A DNA stretch of 64,000 bases from Dipteronia dyeriana (Eukaryota; Streptophyta; Magnoliopsida; Sapindales; Sapindaceae): assembly GCA_032871835.1 (NCBI GenBank), contig CM065298.1:72072154-72136153 (forward strand), written 5' to 3'. A program made the position numbers and the translations under genes. Within the stretch, counting starts at the first letter, position 1. The number at the start of each line of letters is the position of its first letter. A model generated the notes under the pieces. The model saw nothing but the letters and a program-made list of their open reading frames with translations, was not told the origin of the DNA and did not search any database. Of the stretch, positions 23,121 to 33,989 are shown piece after piece.

Positions 23121-23311
23121 CAACTGCTATCCTAGACGTCACTACATCAAAATATACCTTTAACAACAGGGGTCCAACAACATGCATGAATGAAAGTTTT
23201 TAAATGGCCTCAATAACAACTGCTATTCTAAACGTCACTACACCAGAATATACCTTTAACAACAGGGTCCAACAACATGAATGAATGAAAGTTGTTAAAT
23301 GGTCTCAATAA
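23121..23311. repeat. Tandem duplication (96 + 95 bp) of a CACTA end and its flank
   Basis: Copy one is 23,121-23,216 and copy two is 23,217-23,311, about 90 percent alike by eye. Each holds CAACTGCTAT(C/T)CTA(G/A)ACGT, then CACTACA(T/C)CA(A/G)AATATACC, then the ACAACATG and AATGAATGAAAGTT subterminal motifs. Each copy therefore repeats 19 bp of flank plus 77 bp of the element end. Confidence 0.85.
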
Positions 23312-23574
23312 CAACATTCAAAATTATGAAGTTGTTTTTATTAAATTTAGAGGCCTAATGACAATATGGGCTAGATGGAAGTTGTGAAAACAACACCAAT
23401 TTCTAAGCCCAATTCCAATTTTAAAAAGCCCGCCACACCTAAATTACTTGTATTTTAATGTTTACTTCTACATATTATTATTATTATTTGTGATGTTTGT
23501 ACGTAGATCGTAACCCTTAAAACATTGTGATTTACTTTTATCTCTGTTTCTCTATATACAATAAACATTTCGGC

Positions 23575-24365
23575 CTAGCGTGGGATTGCTTCTAGGTTGT
23601 TTTTGGAGCTAAAAGTACTTCTGAAATTGGTTGGGATGTTTGGTAAAATTTTTGAAAATGGCTTTTTATCTCTTTTGACTTCCCCCACAGCAGAAATTGA
23701 GAAACTACAAATTGATACTTTTAGAAATTAACTTCCTAGGAAGCAGAAATGAAAATATATTTAATACTTTTATTAATGATTTTTTTTTTCCAAACTTACT
23801 ATTTTATCCTTTACCTTATGTGAAATTTACCACATAACAAAACACGCACTTAATATTTATTATTTTATTTATAATTTACTATAACATATACTTTGTTACA
23901 TGTTGTCTATTTCTATTGTGTAATCTTATGAATTATTGAATCAAATTATGTTAGTTTTCTTGATATATTCACAATATATGTGTCAATAGATTTAAAAAAA
24001 CTATTAAAGCAAAATTATATATTTTTCAACAAAATTTATTTATTTATTTTATAACAAATTTATGGTCACACAAAAATAAAATAAATTATATATTTTATAA
24101 CATGTTTATGGTTATATAAAAATAAAATAAATTATTTATTTTCAAATCATCTTAAATATCCATTTTTGTTCTTTCTAGTAATTTTGTTCAATCACAACAT
24201 TTTTTTGCCAAGTACATTGAAATTGTTTTCGGTTCTCACAACACTTTTAAAATTCAGTTTACCAAACACCCAATTGATTCTTCTCACAACAAATCCAAAA
24301 GCAACTCCCCCACATCAGAATCAAAAGCAATTTTTCCTACAGCAGAGCAATACCAAACTGCGCTT
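23575..24365. mobile_element. Possible MITE, about 790 bp
   Basis: GCCTAGCGTGGGATTGCTTC on the left is loosely inverted in GCAATACCAAACTGCGC on the right. Related inner pairs exist (GGGATGTTTGGTAAAA and TTTACCAAACACC). The centre is AT-rich. No clear target duplication was found, so the call is tentative. Confidence 0.4.
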
Positions 24366-25597
24366 TCATCGGAGTCGGACAAATGAGAAATTGGAAATCG
24401 TGAGCTCTGTGACAACCTCAGCCGCTGTGAGATCCGTGACCACCACCATCGTGACCACTACGATCGCCACAACCACCTCGATTTGGTCGTAGAAATTGAG
24501 TTCGTGTCAATTTTCCAGTTACTTGAAATTTGATTTTCGATCACCGCAATCACTGTCTAACTCTTTCTTCTTCCGTTTTTCTCTCCTATTTTGTTGCTGA
24601 TTGGGAATAAAAAAGTCAGGTCCAGAAATTTGAATTAATTGAGAGTTACAGATTCGATTTCTGCTAATGCTAGATTCGATAGAGAGTTGGGTTGTGCCTG
24701 TTTGCTAGTCAACCGATACGGCAAGGCCAATTCGTCTGCAAGTATACAGGTATTCGAATTCGAATGGTGTCTCTTTGTTTTTATTGAAGTTTGTTTAATT
24801 GTAATTTACGTTAACTTCTCTAGTTTATAGATATTTTAATGTGTATGAGATTGATTGATTTATTAAAGATCATTTTAACAATTGAAGCTTGTTTGTTTTA
24901 TTTTAGTTTCAAACATGTGTTTCATTCTTAGGGAAAGTTTGGTGTTTCAACAGTGCTATGGTCTCCAATAGTTTCAATCATGTGTTTGTTTTATTTTATT
25001 TTATGCTCTTGATTATAACTCGATCTTCAGAGGTTGATTGTGTTAAGTTATTTGCACACAATTAATATTCAAAACTGTCTCACTTTATTTTCCACCACAC
25101 AATTTATCAACAACTGGCCATGTGTATCTACCACGGGCATCACACCCGCAATGGCTAGAACAGTTGTGGAAAAGTGTCTTTCAACAACGGGTAACATCCG
25201 TGGTGTTATGTACGACGGGCAATGCCCGTGGTAGGTGACGTAATTGCCACAGGCAATGTTATGTACATCCGTGGTAGATGCTTTAGTTTATTTTATTTTA
25301 TTTTTTATTGAATTTGGTATCCAATTATCTCAAAATGATGGAACATAATAACATGTTTTTATTTATATATTTAATTTAATAAAATGTATAAATTTATAAA
25401 TAATAAAAAAAATGTAACAAAATAAAAGTCAACTCAAATCCTAGTTAACAATAGCAAAGTCCTAACATTAGCTTAATCAAAAAAACATTGGCTCAAATTC
25501 TGATTAAAATTATTCAAGTCTTATCATTAAGTTGTTTGCTAGTAATACAGATTCCTCTTGCAACTTCAACAATTCATATGTACTTGTCATAAGGTCA
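24366..25597. other. Unassigned sequence inside the CACTA element
   Basis: About 24,366-24,620 is GC-richer and looks like a 5' untranslated or exon fragment of a host gene (CTCAGCCGCTGTGAGATCCG region), but no protein match is recognised. The rest is AT-rich except for the palindromic repeat block at 25,113-25,285. Confidence 0.35.
25113..25285. repeat. Cluster of CGGGCAATGCCCG-type palindromic motifs
   Basis: Variants of ACCACGGGCAT, ACAACGGGTAACATCCGTGG, GACGGGCAATGCCCGTGG and CCACAGGCAATG recur in both orientations within about 170 bp. Such short mixed-orientation repeats are typical of CACTA subterminal regions, so this may be the end of a second, nested CACTA element. No CACTA terminus was seen beside it. 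Confidence 0.5.
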
Positions 25598-25952
25598 GAG
25601 ACATATCAAACAATAATTTGAATGGATCGCTACCTGAATTCCTAACTAAACTGCCACACTTGACGGTATTTTAAGTAACTTGGAATTGAAACTAGAACTG
25701 ATATTTCTTAGTGAAAATTGAAAACCAGATTATGTAACATTTTTTTTTTGTCACAATGATAGGAACTTGTCACACAATAGTTTGAATGGACTAGTTCCTG
25801 GATTCCTAGCTAAGTTGGCATCATGGGTTCTTTAAGTAACTTGGAATTGATATTAAAAAGATGTATTTTTCTGAGAAGAAAATGAGGATTGTCTTCTATC
25901 TTTTAGCAGAAACTTTACAGGAAACAACCTCACAGGTTCACTCCCAGATAAT

Positions 25953-28058
25953 GGTGTCCACGGTTCGGTTTCGGTTCCGTGGAAAGGCCGAACCGTAACC
26001 GTAACCGGAATAGGACGGTTTTGGGCGGTTTCGGAACCGGCGGTTTTCGGTTCGGTTTTTTTTTTTTTTTTTTTTTTTTACAAAAATTAATATATATATT
26101 ATTTTATATATATATACATATGTTTTTTTTAAATGAAACTATACAACTAATATTTGTACTTTTATATACACATAAATGTGATTTTGTTTTTAATGGAACT
26201 ATACAAGTATATACAAGTATACAACTAATAGTCTAATTACTAATACAAAATTACAAATCGATAAACTTAAAATTTAAAAAATGGCCAAACATTTTTATTT
26301 GTAATCAAATTTCATTTACAATGTCTATATTTTAAATATTCACATAAAATATGAAATACAATTATTTAAATATACAATTGAACCGTTGAACTATTTAACA
26401 ATGAATATGTAAAAATAAAAGAAATTGACATTAATTAATAAGTAAAAATTTACAATTGCATCTAAATTATATATAAAAAAATTAGAAATTAGCCTTAATT
26501 GAATATAAAATCTAACAAAGTTCAAATAACACATTGAAAAAAGAAAAAATTAGCCTTGCACTTAATGTTGACCACAATTAAAGCTGTCTACGTATCCTCC
26601 GCCAATGTAGAGGAATCAAAGGCCACGTAGTTCTTTTACCTGTAGTGGGATAGTCGGTGTTAGTGGTTGGAAGATTTGAACAGAATCTATTCGCTGCCTT
26701 CTGTTCCCGTGGTTTGATCATCTTCGAAGAAATCATTCACTATTTCTGGCTCGAGTTCTTGTTGTCTAAATTTCGCCTTTGTCCAATCATCAACACATGC
26801 TTGGGCTTCAAGTGATTGTGGACACAGAACCGACCGTCTTGGATCCAAAATATTTCCACCTGCACTAAATTCTTGTTCCACAGCAACGGTAGAAACCGGT
26901 GTTCCAAGAATTTGTTTGGCAATAATAGCCAAAATTGGATATTCTTGTTCATAATCCTTCCACCAACCCTGGATACTAAATTTATATTCTAAAAATACAT
27001 GATTGGCTTCTAAAAACCGGTCAAGCTCAGAATGTGTGTTAGAGGATGAAGAAGATGCACGTAACTTTTTTGGCTCTTTGGAAAAACAATCGATCCCCTA
27101 AACCCTTTAATTTAAATTGTGAGGAACTGGTAGTACCATCAGATGTGGGTTGGGGTTGTGAAACCGATATGTTCAAAGACGGACCATAAATTTTAAGATA
27201 TTCATCATATAATTCATATAGTAAAGTCTTAACGGAATTACAACAACTAAGAACATCAGTTTCTATTCCTAAACTATTGTAGTGATGAGTTAAATAATCT
27301 TGCAAACATTCTAATTTAAAGCGGGGATCAAAACAAGATGCAAGCAAATAAATATTTGGAATATCCTTATAATACTGTATCCATTTTTTTTTCATTGCAG
27401 CAACACATTGACTCAATTGAACATCTAATTCACAGTCACTGAATGCACCAGCAATATTAACACTTTGAATAAGAAATAAATGAGTAGTGGGATAGTAAAT
27501 ACCAGAATAAAATAAAATTGTTGAATGTAGAGAGAATTTAGAATTTGAGATTGAGAGAGATTGAGAGAAGGTGGGAGTGGTGTGAAGAATAATGAATTGT
27601 GGGAGGGGAGGGGAGGGGGGGGGGGGGGGGGGTATTTATAGAATTAGTGTGGAGGGGTAATTTGGAAAATAAAAGAAAGAAAAAAAAAAATATTACCGTT
27701 GGGCGTTGGAAACAAAAAAGGAAGATGACCGTTGTTCAACGGTCATCATCAACGCCCAACGGTCATTTATTTTTTTTCTGAAATGCTGCCACGTGTCAGT
27801 ATTTCATTGGTTTTTTTTTTTTTCGAAACCGTCGGTTTAACCGCTGGTTAAACCGTCCGCCGGTTTAACCGGCGGTTAAACCGTCTAACCGGCGGTTTTC
27901 GGTCGGTTTTCATATCCCATAACCGTAACCGAACCGCCGGATCCGGTTTCCAACCGGTTTTGTAACCGACGGTTTCGGTTACGGTTTCGGTTTCGGTTTC
28001 GGTTTTCAGAGGCCGGTTTCGGTTCGGTTTCGAACGGTTTAACCGAATCGTGGACACC
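25953..28058 (-). mobile_element. Deletion derivative of a hAT element, about 2.1 kb
   Basis: The ends are inverted: GGTGTCCACGGTTCGG on the left and CCGAATCGTGGACACC on the right. Both subterminal regions (25,953-26,060 and about 27,825-28,058) are dense in GGTTCGGTTT and CCGTAACCG motifs in mirrored orientation. Inside, on the minus strand, is the C-terminal part of a hAT transposase. A GTTGGGCGTT...AACGCCCAAC inverted pair lies near 27,698-27,762. A clear 8-bp duplication was not found (left CAGATAAT, right TCTACGTT). Confidence 0.8.
26687..27416 (-). pseudogene. hAT transposase, C-terminal fragment
   Basis: Two minus-strand frames form one remnant. The upstream one (27,039-27,416) has KWIQYYKDIPNIYLLASCFD and PRFKLECLQDYL, the block before the catalytic C-terminal region in plant hAT enzymes. 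The downstream one (26,687-26,932) has AKQILGTPVSTVAVEQEFSA and GGNILDPRRSVLCPQSLEA, the dimerisation domain. About 105 bp with a frameshift separate them. The BED finger and most of the N-terminal half are missing, so it cannot be active. Upstream of it, near 27,611-27,632, is a run of about 18 G residues. Confidence 0.88.
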
Positions 28059-28655
28059 TCTACGTTCGAAGATTAGAAGACAACTCACTATTAATAAGGT
28101 TTACTTTTTTCCCAAAATCATCAAGCTAGAGTGAATAAATTTTTATAGAAACAAATTGATTTCATGTACATAATTCAGATTGTTAAGAGTCTAACTTTTA
28201 TTTCTATTCTTCGTCAATTTAAGTTGTGATGGGAATCCGAATCTCCATTGCCTTGAGAAGAAGAAAAACAGTTTTATTGTTCCACTGGTAGCATCAGCAG
28301 CTGCTATAGTGTTTACTCTCTTAATTGTCTTGGCTATCTAGTTGAGACTCAATAGAAGAAAAGAACAAAGTACAAAATTCACAAAACTGAGAATGCTTTT
28401 TTTGTAGCATATAAATGAGTATAAAATATTATGATCATCTATCAGCCTTTGGATACAAGAAAAATGATTCATTGGAGTTGAAAAATTGAAGCTTCGCATA
28501 TTCGGAAATCCTAAGGATTACTGACAACTTCAAGAGGGCTCTTGGCAAAGGAGGATTAGGAACGGTTTACCAAGGTTACTTGGGCGACACTCAAGTCGCT
28601 GTGAAGATACTCTCTTCATCTTCAACTCAATTGTATAAGGATTTTCAAGCAGAGG

Positions 28656-29289
28656 TAGGTAACAATGCATTTGAAATATCGTTTATATAAACACTAGGCT
28701 ATATATGTTGTAGTTTTGAATTTAAGAGTACTCTTCTTCTAAGAGTTCTTAGAAACCTGACGAACTTTGTCGGATACTGTAGGAACTTTTTACCGGCGAT
28801 GGGCAGTTAAAGAAGGGTTGAAGAGGACTAAATGAGGTTACACTTTTATCTTTCTCTCCCTCTTTGTTCATATATATACATGTCACTGACTCAAAGTTTT
28901 CCTGCTTAATTGGTGTGCTGCAGATGCCACTTCCTCCAAGTGTTTACCAAAGGCTCACTTCAAGTTTAACACTAATGAACCTTGCACAAGCTTTGGCTTA
29001 GGCATACCACAGAATGTACGATTTGTTTATATTACTGTATATTTAATACCGATGAAGCTCACACGTGGAGTTGTAAAAAGTATAATTGCACGGCCTAAAA
29101 GTTGTGCATTAGGTTATTGTAGGTAGCATAAGTTTGGATATGATATAGAAACAGAGTTTGGTTTACTTGTGATTTTATCTTAATTTGAAAATGTAGTCTA
29201 ACAATTTGGTTGGTTATTTTACAAAATATTGATTTTTAGGATTTTTTTGTCTTTTGATGATATATAATAAATTATAATGAATTTGCGAA
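28656..29289. other. Unassigned sequence after the kinase fragment
   Basis: An intron-like end (GTGTGCTGCAG near 28,920) precedes a short open piece that could be an exon of another captured gene. I do not recognise a domain. The rest is AT-rich. Confidence 0.3.
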
Positions 29290-29583
29290 GGTCTAGTCTT
29301 GTACAACTTTCATTACAAGTTGTTTATAAACTTTTAACGACAAGCACTCTTAGTCGTACAACTTTAAGTTTTTAACAAGAAGCACTTGTAATTGTAGAAT
29401 TCCATGTTTTCAAGAACTTGCACTATAAGTTGTAGAACTTCATGTTTTTAACAACATGCGCTCTAAGTTGTAGAAGCATATAATACTTTTAACAAGTCTT
29501 TAATAGACAACTTCCATATGTATGTTGTTAAGAGTTTTTACAACATGCAATGAATGTTGTGAAAGACTATTTTTATTGTAGTG
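29290..29583. repeat. CACTA right end with subterminal repeats
   Basis: AAGTTGT, ACAACTT and CAACATG motifs recur in both orientations every 20-40 bp up to the terminal ATTGTAGTG. They match motifs at the left end. In CACTA elements such repeats bind the transposase. Confidence 0.72.
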
Positions 29584-29775
29584 CGTGCCCCATAGACTGA
29601 ATTATCATAGTTATAGAAATAACACATTAAATGTGTTAACATATACCTATCACTTCAAGATAAAGTGAATGGTTATAAGAACATCATTTGATGTTTTAAA
29701 TTTATCTTTAGTGAAACTTATAGAATGAAGAAGCAGGGATTCATTCTCTTATTTTCCACCTCGGCCATTAATAAC

Positions 29776-30624
29776 CAGTTTTGCAGAAATCGGCGACTAG
29801 GGCCGACTAGTCGCTCGACGGTGGTCAACCGCCGTGATTCACTGGTAGTCGACTGAAGTAGGCGGCTGGAGTCAAAGACGGTCAAAGTCGAATCAAATCG
29901 GGTCAAGTCGGAGCAAGTCGGAGACCTTGACTGTTCGTCGAATCAACCAAAATCGAACCTGGGCCTTCTCTCTTCTTCGCCAAAACTTCTCCTCTATTCG
30001 CCGTCATCCGTCGCCTTTGTCATCGCCGTTGCCGTTATCATCGTCGTCCCCGTCGTCATCGTCGTCCCCATCGTCATCGTCGTCACCCTCATTATCGTCA
30101 TCGTCATCGTCGCCCTCGTTATCGTCGTCGCTGCCGTCGAACCTGATCTTCTCTCTCGCCACCCGCCAGTCGAACTGGTATTCTTGATTTCTTTCTCACC
30201 GAATCTCATATGAAATGTAAATTGTGAGTTTTTTACTTTATATATATATTTAATATTATTTATATATATCGTGGAGTGTGGGTTGACTACTTGCTTGTGT
30301 ATTGTTGACTTTCCCATTGATATACTGATTGTTTTAAATTTTAAATTTTGATACACTGTTTTCAATTTTTTATACTTTAATATGTATGACTGGTACACTT
30401 TTCAATTTTTCATACTTTAATACATATTAAATAACTAAATGCTAAATGTTAATTGCAAAAAAAACTATAAAAGAATTTTTCGATTGGCCACCGATCTGCT
30501 TCCGACCGACCGACAACCGACTTCCGATCATATATCTAGTCCCCGACTAGCCCCCGATTAATCCCCCTAGGCGCTAGGTGGTGGGTCGCTGCCCGACTGG
30601 CGCATAGCGACTTTTGCAACACTG
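29776..30624. mobile_element. hAT MITE, 849 bp
   Basis: The ends are CAGTTTTGCAGAAATCGG and, in reverse complement, CAGTGTTGCAAAAGTCGC. The flanks TTAATAAC (29,768-29,775) and CTAATAAC (30,625-30,632) form an 8-bp duplication with one change, which fits hAT. Subterminal stretches are rich in GACTAGTCG-type and CCGACTAG-type motifs. The centre holds a (TCG/TCA)n trinucleotide block at about 30,020-30,135; the serine-rich and threonine-rich open frames over it are repeat artefacts. Confidence 0.85.
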
Positions 30625-30632
30625 CTAATAAC

Positions 30633-32029
30633 ACACGTTAAAACACATTTTACAATGAATATCATTTTAAATAAGAATGTATATATCTTTATATTAATCA
30701 CTGTATAGATCTTAGTCCAGTCACAAATCATTTGACTAACCTGAGTTTTTAAAAGCTCACCCCATTTAGGTACCATTTTAAGATCTCACATTTGGCTTGA
30801 TCAGATATCAATGATTGATGTAGGACAAAGATGAAGGAACCGCGGCCCATGTCGAACAATTTCTTTATTTTATTATTTTGTTAATTTGGGTCTTTTCTTG
30901 TTTAGTAGGTTTATTTATTTAAGTTTGATTATGAATTAAATTTAGGTTTTGGAAATAAATCAAACTTACCTTTTCGGTAAGATTTGATCTTTGTTTTCCA
31001 GTCAAGTTAGGAGTCATGAATCTTTGAAGATTCTGATTAATTTTGATCTTTTTTCGTTTTAGTCTTTTTTCAAGGAATGTCGTATTCGAGTCGTATTATG
31101 ATTAGTTTATTATTAATAGTCTTATTATTTTCGATTATTGTAACTTTTAACCTTTTGATAGATTTTAATAAAATCGTTCCTTTGAAACATTTATCTGTCG
31201 TGAATTCGACATGCTCATTGAGGATTCGAGATCGTAACGAAGATTAGGGAATGATGGCCCCTGCATGGCGGTCCATGCTTGGGTAACTACCTGCCGCTGC
31301 GTCAAGGTTCGTCTGAGTGTGCCTCAGGGTTCGACAAAGTGATCATTCTTATTTTCTCCATACCCCGATGCGTCAATGATGGTGGATATGTCATGATTGG
31401 TTCTAAAAGTAATGATATGTTTGTTGTGCTCCTCTTCTTGACTCGTTCAAGGTGACAAATTCATATATATTAGCTCTGGGAGATTATATCCAACATATTC
31501 TCTAATATATTTGTCCCATCTCAGCTTGCTCTCACAGCAACTGAGGCGACCGCACGTGTAAGAATGTCGATCTCAACCTGACGACATATTTCTATCATAT
31601 TATGTGTGTAAGTATGCTAGCATAAATAGTAGTTTTCCATACTATTAAGTTATTTTACAATCCTCCTAATAATGTTTCAATGTTTCAGTCTAGGATTATA
31701 TTCACCAATCTTGTGGCATAACTGCTATTAAGCCAGGTACATATCACAATGTACAATGAGTACTTAGTCGTACTTTTAAAGTATGTCATAATCCTCTTAA
31801 TAACATCTCGATGTTGTAATCATGGATTATATTGGTATCCACTCACCAATCTTACGGTATAACTAACATTGGGTTTTGTACATTTCAGAATGTAAATGAT
31901 ATTTTATAAGGTAATAACATAAGGAACTTATCATCAATTTCTTGATATTACGAAGTTTGAATATACATATTAAGGTTAAGAGTTTGTGATTTTACAATAG
32001 GAGTATCAATAAGCTTGTAATTGCTCTTT
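30633..32029. other. LTR-like remnants, no gene
   Basis: About 30,824-31,260 resembles a retrotransposon LTR end (TGTAGGACAAAG start, AATAAAAT polyadenylation-like motif), but no partner copy is present. At about 31,655-31,760 and 31,785-31,895 lies an imperfect tandem pair with (C/A)AATCCTC(C/T)TAATAA, GGATTATATT, CACCAATCTT and AATGTA(C/A)A motifs. The parent element is not identified. Confidence 0.35.
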
Positions 32030-32982
32030 TTTTTGAAAAAAAAAAATTTACTAATGAAATGAAAAGAGAGATTAATGAAATCAGGAAGCCAGAACTCTCC
32101 ACGAAACAAGGAGTAACTGCTTTTGAATACAATTGGGAGGACTATTCCACCAAATAATATCTGCACTATGTAAATCTGTGTTCGCAAGAGTATCTACAAC
32201 AACATTTCCCTCTCGAAAAGTGAGTAACAACAAAATTCGTAATCCAAATCCAATCTTTGCATTGAAGCCATTGGTTCTTGAGCTGCCACGGTGGAGAATA
32301 TTTTGAATTAGAGAAACAAGAATAAACTGCCGAAGAATCTGTTTCCAATCAGAGCCATCTCCACCCATACCAAAAAGTAAAATTAATGGCAAGAAAAGCA
32401 GCCTTCATCGCCGTAAAGAAAGAGCCACAAATTCCCAATGGAGCACCAAAAGCACCAATAAATCTAGCAGAGGAATCTCTATAAACATTGGAGCAAGAAC
32501 CCAAGCATGGATTACCTCTGGAAGAGCCATCTGTGTTCACTTTTATCCAAGGGGCAAGAGGAGGAACCCACTAACACGAGACAATCTTGGGAGATTTTCG
32601 AAGATGAGGTTGCACACCAAGTAGATTAAGAATCGGACCATCTGAGTAAGTGACATAACCAAGGCAGAGAGCACAGTTTAATTGGATTTTTGTTTTGCAA
32701 GAAGCAAAAAAATGAACCAGAGGAGTTTTTTTATTGTAACGTTGATCATTTCTTACTTTCCAGAAGTGGTAGATGGCTTGAAAAGAAGCTGAAATCTACA
32801 TTTTATACAATTGAGGTGAAAAGTTCATAGAAATAATCACATTCCATAAATCAGAAAGAGAGCTTGATAAAGGAAGAGAAATGTGAAAATAGTAGCAAGC
32901 CAAGTCCATACGCAAGCTCTCCATGGCAGAAACACAACTGAAAAAGCAGGGGAAGAATGAAACCTCTTATACGCAAGTTATG
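32030..32982 (-). pseudogene. LINE F: RNase H and 3' end (second part)
   Basis: Read on the minus strand, this continues the zf-RVT block cut at 61,533 (LRIRGFILPLLFQLC, then stops). An RNase H domain of the plant LINE type follows: NTDGSSRGNPCLGSC with the first catalytic Asp, FFTAMKAAFLAINF where the usual Glu of the AEMKA motif is Ala, then a frameshift and LETDSSAV with the second Asp. FREGNVVVDTLAN lies near the end. The element finishes near 32,030 with an oligo-A tail (T-run on the plus strand). Besides the lost Glu there are several frameshifts. Confidence 0.85.
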
Positions 32983-33641
32983 TGTTGGAAATCATAGACC
33001 TTGAACCTTCGAATGCACGACTCCTGTGTGGACACGAATGCCGTCCCGATTGGACCGTGAGAGTCCAGTTGACCTTTTGCTACTTCCCTAAGTCAACATT
33101 TTTTATTTTGTGAAGAATAAGGAAAGTTTTAATTGTTTGGATTCTGATTTATTGCTTAATCACTAAGAATACAGAATCGGTAATAATTATAAGTAAATAT
33201 CTTTGGAGAATATTATCTAATTAAATTATTTCCATATTAAATAAAAATCGTATTCACCAAGATAATTCCGAATTAATCCCTTAACCCTAGTGCTTTAGTT
33301 TGCCTATATAAAAGCCCTAGTATTCTGTTCCTTAAACATCAAAAAAATATACAGTATTTTGGAGCAGCCGAATTCTTTCTCTTCTCTGAGTCTTGATGAG
33401 TTTAAACTCGGTTTGAGTTCATTGTTGGTGGTGGATAATGCTTAGGCCTACCACTATTGAACTGTTATACCATGGGAGACAATCGCCTAACACATACGGT
33501 GTTACCCAATGAAATTGTCTTAAGGACACCGTGTGAAACATGAGCATCGATTCTAACACTGTTTTTTAACGTGATTTTCTTGTGTTGTTGCTTTCTGTTT
33601 TCTGTATATTAGTCAGGTTTATTTTGGAATTATTATTTACA
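32983..33641 (+). repeat. LTR1 of element C (internally deleted)
   Basis: It starts TGTTGGAAA as LTR3 does, then jumps to TCATAGACCTTGAACC, so about 300 bp near the 5' end are missing compared with LTR2 and LTR3. The rest matches to the end, ATTATTTACA. Confidence 0.85.
33305..33314 (+). promoter_or_regulatory. TATA box of LTR1 (element C)
   Basis: TATATAAAAG is followed by CCCTAGTATTCTGTT, conserved in all three LTRs. LTR2 has ATATAAAAG (36,225-36,233) and LTR3 CTATAAAAAG (61,197-61,206). The position inside the LTR fits the RNA polymerase II start of a copia element. Confidence 0.6.
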
Positions 33642-33700
33642 ATCTTAAGACAATTTCTATAACTTTTTGTTAAAAAAAACGTTTCCTTCTTCAAACTTTA

Positions 33701-33712
33701 TGGTATCAGAGT
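33701..33712 (+). other. Primer binding site of element C, interior 1
   Basis: TGGTATCAGAGT matches the usual plant copia site complementary to the 3' end of initiator methionine tRNA. It lies about 60 bp after the LTR end as judged from LTR3, which is farther than usual. The second interior has TGGTATAGATCG at about 36,623, where a deletion damaged the site. From 33,713 to 33,989 the leader has no gene. Confidence 0.65.
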
Positions 33713-33989
33713 TCTAGTACAGATCGTCATAGACTTGAATAGTCACTTGTTCAGTTTTCAACTATGGTAACTTGGTTCTTTTTGAACACTGAATCCAGTT
33801 TCGTATATAAGGTATCTGTAGAAATCGGGTTCTTTGGAAGACTGATTTCAATTTTGATACATACGTAATCTGTGGAAATTGGGTCTATTTCAAGACACTG
33901 ACTTCATTAATAATCTCAGTTATACTTTGGTAAATCGGGTCTATTATTAGATATTGATTTCGAAATCAAATACGATTTCAACGAATGTG

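Larger units (their letters stand above)
25598..28655 (+). pseudogene. LRR receptor-like kinase gene fragment with introns
   Basis: Separated exon-like pieces keep the order of a plant LRR receptor kinase. LRR units lie at about 25,598-25,671 (SNNNLNGSLPEFLTKLPHL), 25,765-25,838 (RNLSHNSLNGLVPGFLAKL) and 25,908-25,955 (RNFTGNNLTGSLPDN). A juxtamembrane and membrane segment lies at about 28,226-28,345 (CDGNPNLHC, then VPLVASAAAIVFTLLIVLAI), ending in a stop. The kinase N-lobe lies at about 28,483-28,654, with the glycine loop GKGGLGTVYQG and the ATP-binding lysine in VAVKIL, followed by a GTAGGT splice-donor-like site. A hAT derivative splits it at 25,953. The rest of the kinase is missing. 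The exons resemble the malectin-LRR (SIRK-like) kinases of plant signalling; this copy is non-functional. Confidence 0.82.
23140..29583. mobile_element. Probable CACTA (En/Spm) element carrying gene fragments
   Basis: The left end is CACTACATC (23,140), or its tandem copy CACTACACC (23,236). The right end is ATTGTAGTG (29,583), the inverted form. CGT precedes both possible left ends and follows the right end (29,584-29,586), the 3-bp duplication typical of CACTA elements. Both ends carry subterminal ACAACATG...AATG and AAGTTGT motifs in opposite orientation. The interior (about 6.4 kb) has no CACTA transposase. It holds fragments of an LRR receptor kinase gene with introns, a hAT derivative and other unassigned pieces, which suggests a gene-capturing non-autonomous element. 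That all of this is one element is inference from the ends. Confidence 0.68.

Noticed and set aside
25945..28066. 8-bp target duplication of the hAT derivative
   Set aside because: CAGATAAT and TCTACGTT do not match; I could not find a credible duplication.
25598..28655. Working receptor-like kinase gene
   Set aside because: It lacks most of the ectodomain and kinase, has a stop after the membrane segment and is split by a hAT element.
29927..30398. Serine-rich and threonine-rich proteins
   Set aside because: They are translations of the (TCG/TCA)n tract inside a MITE.
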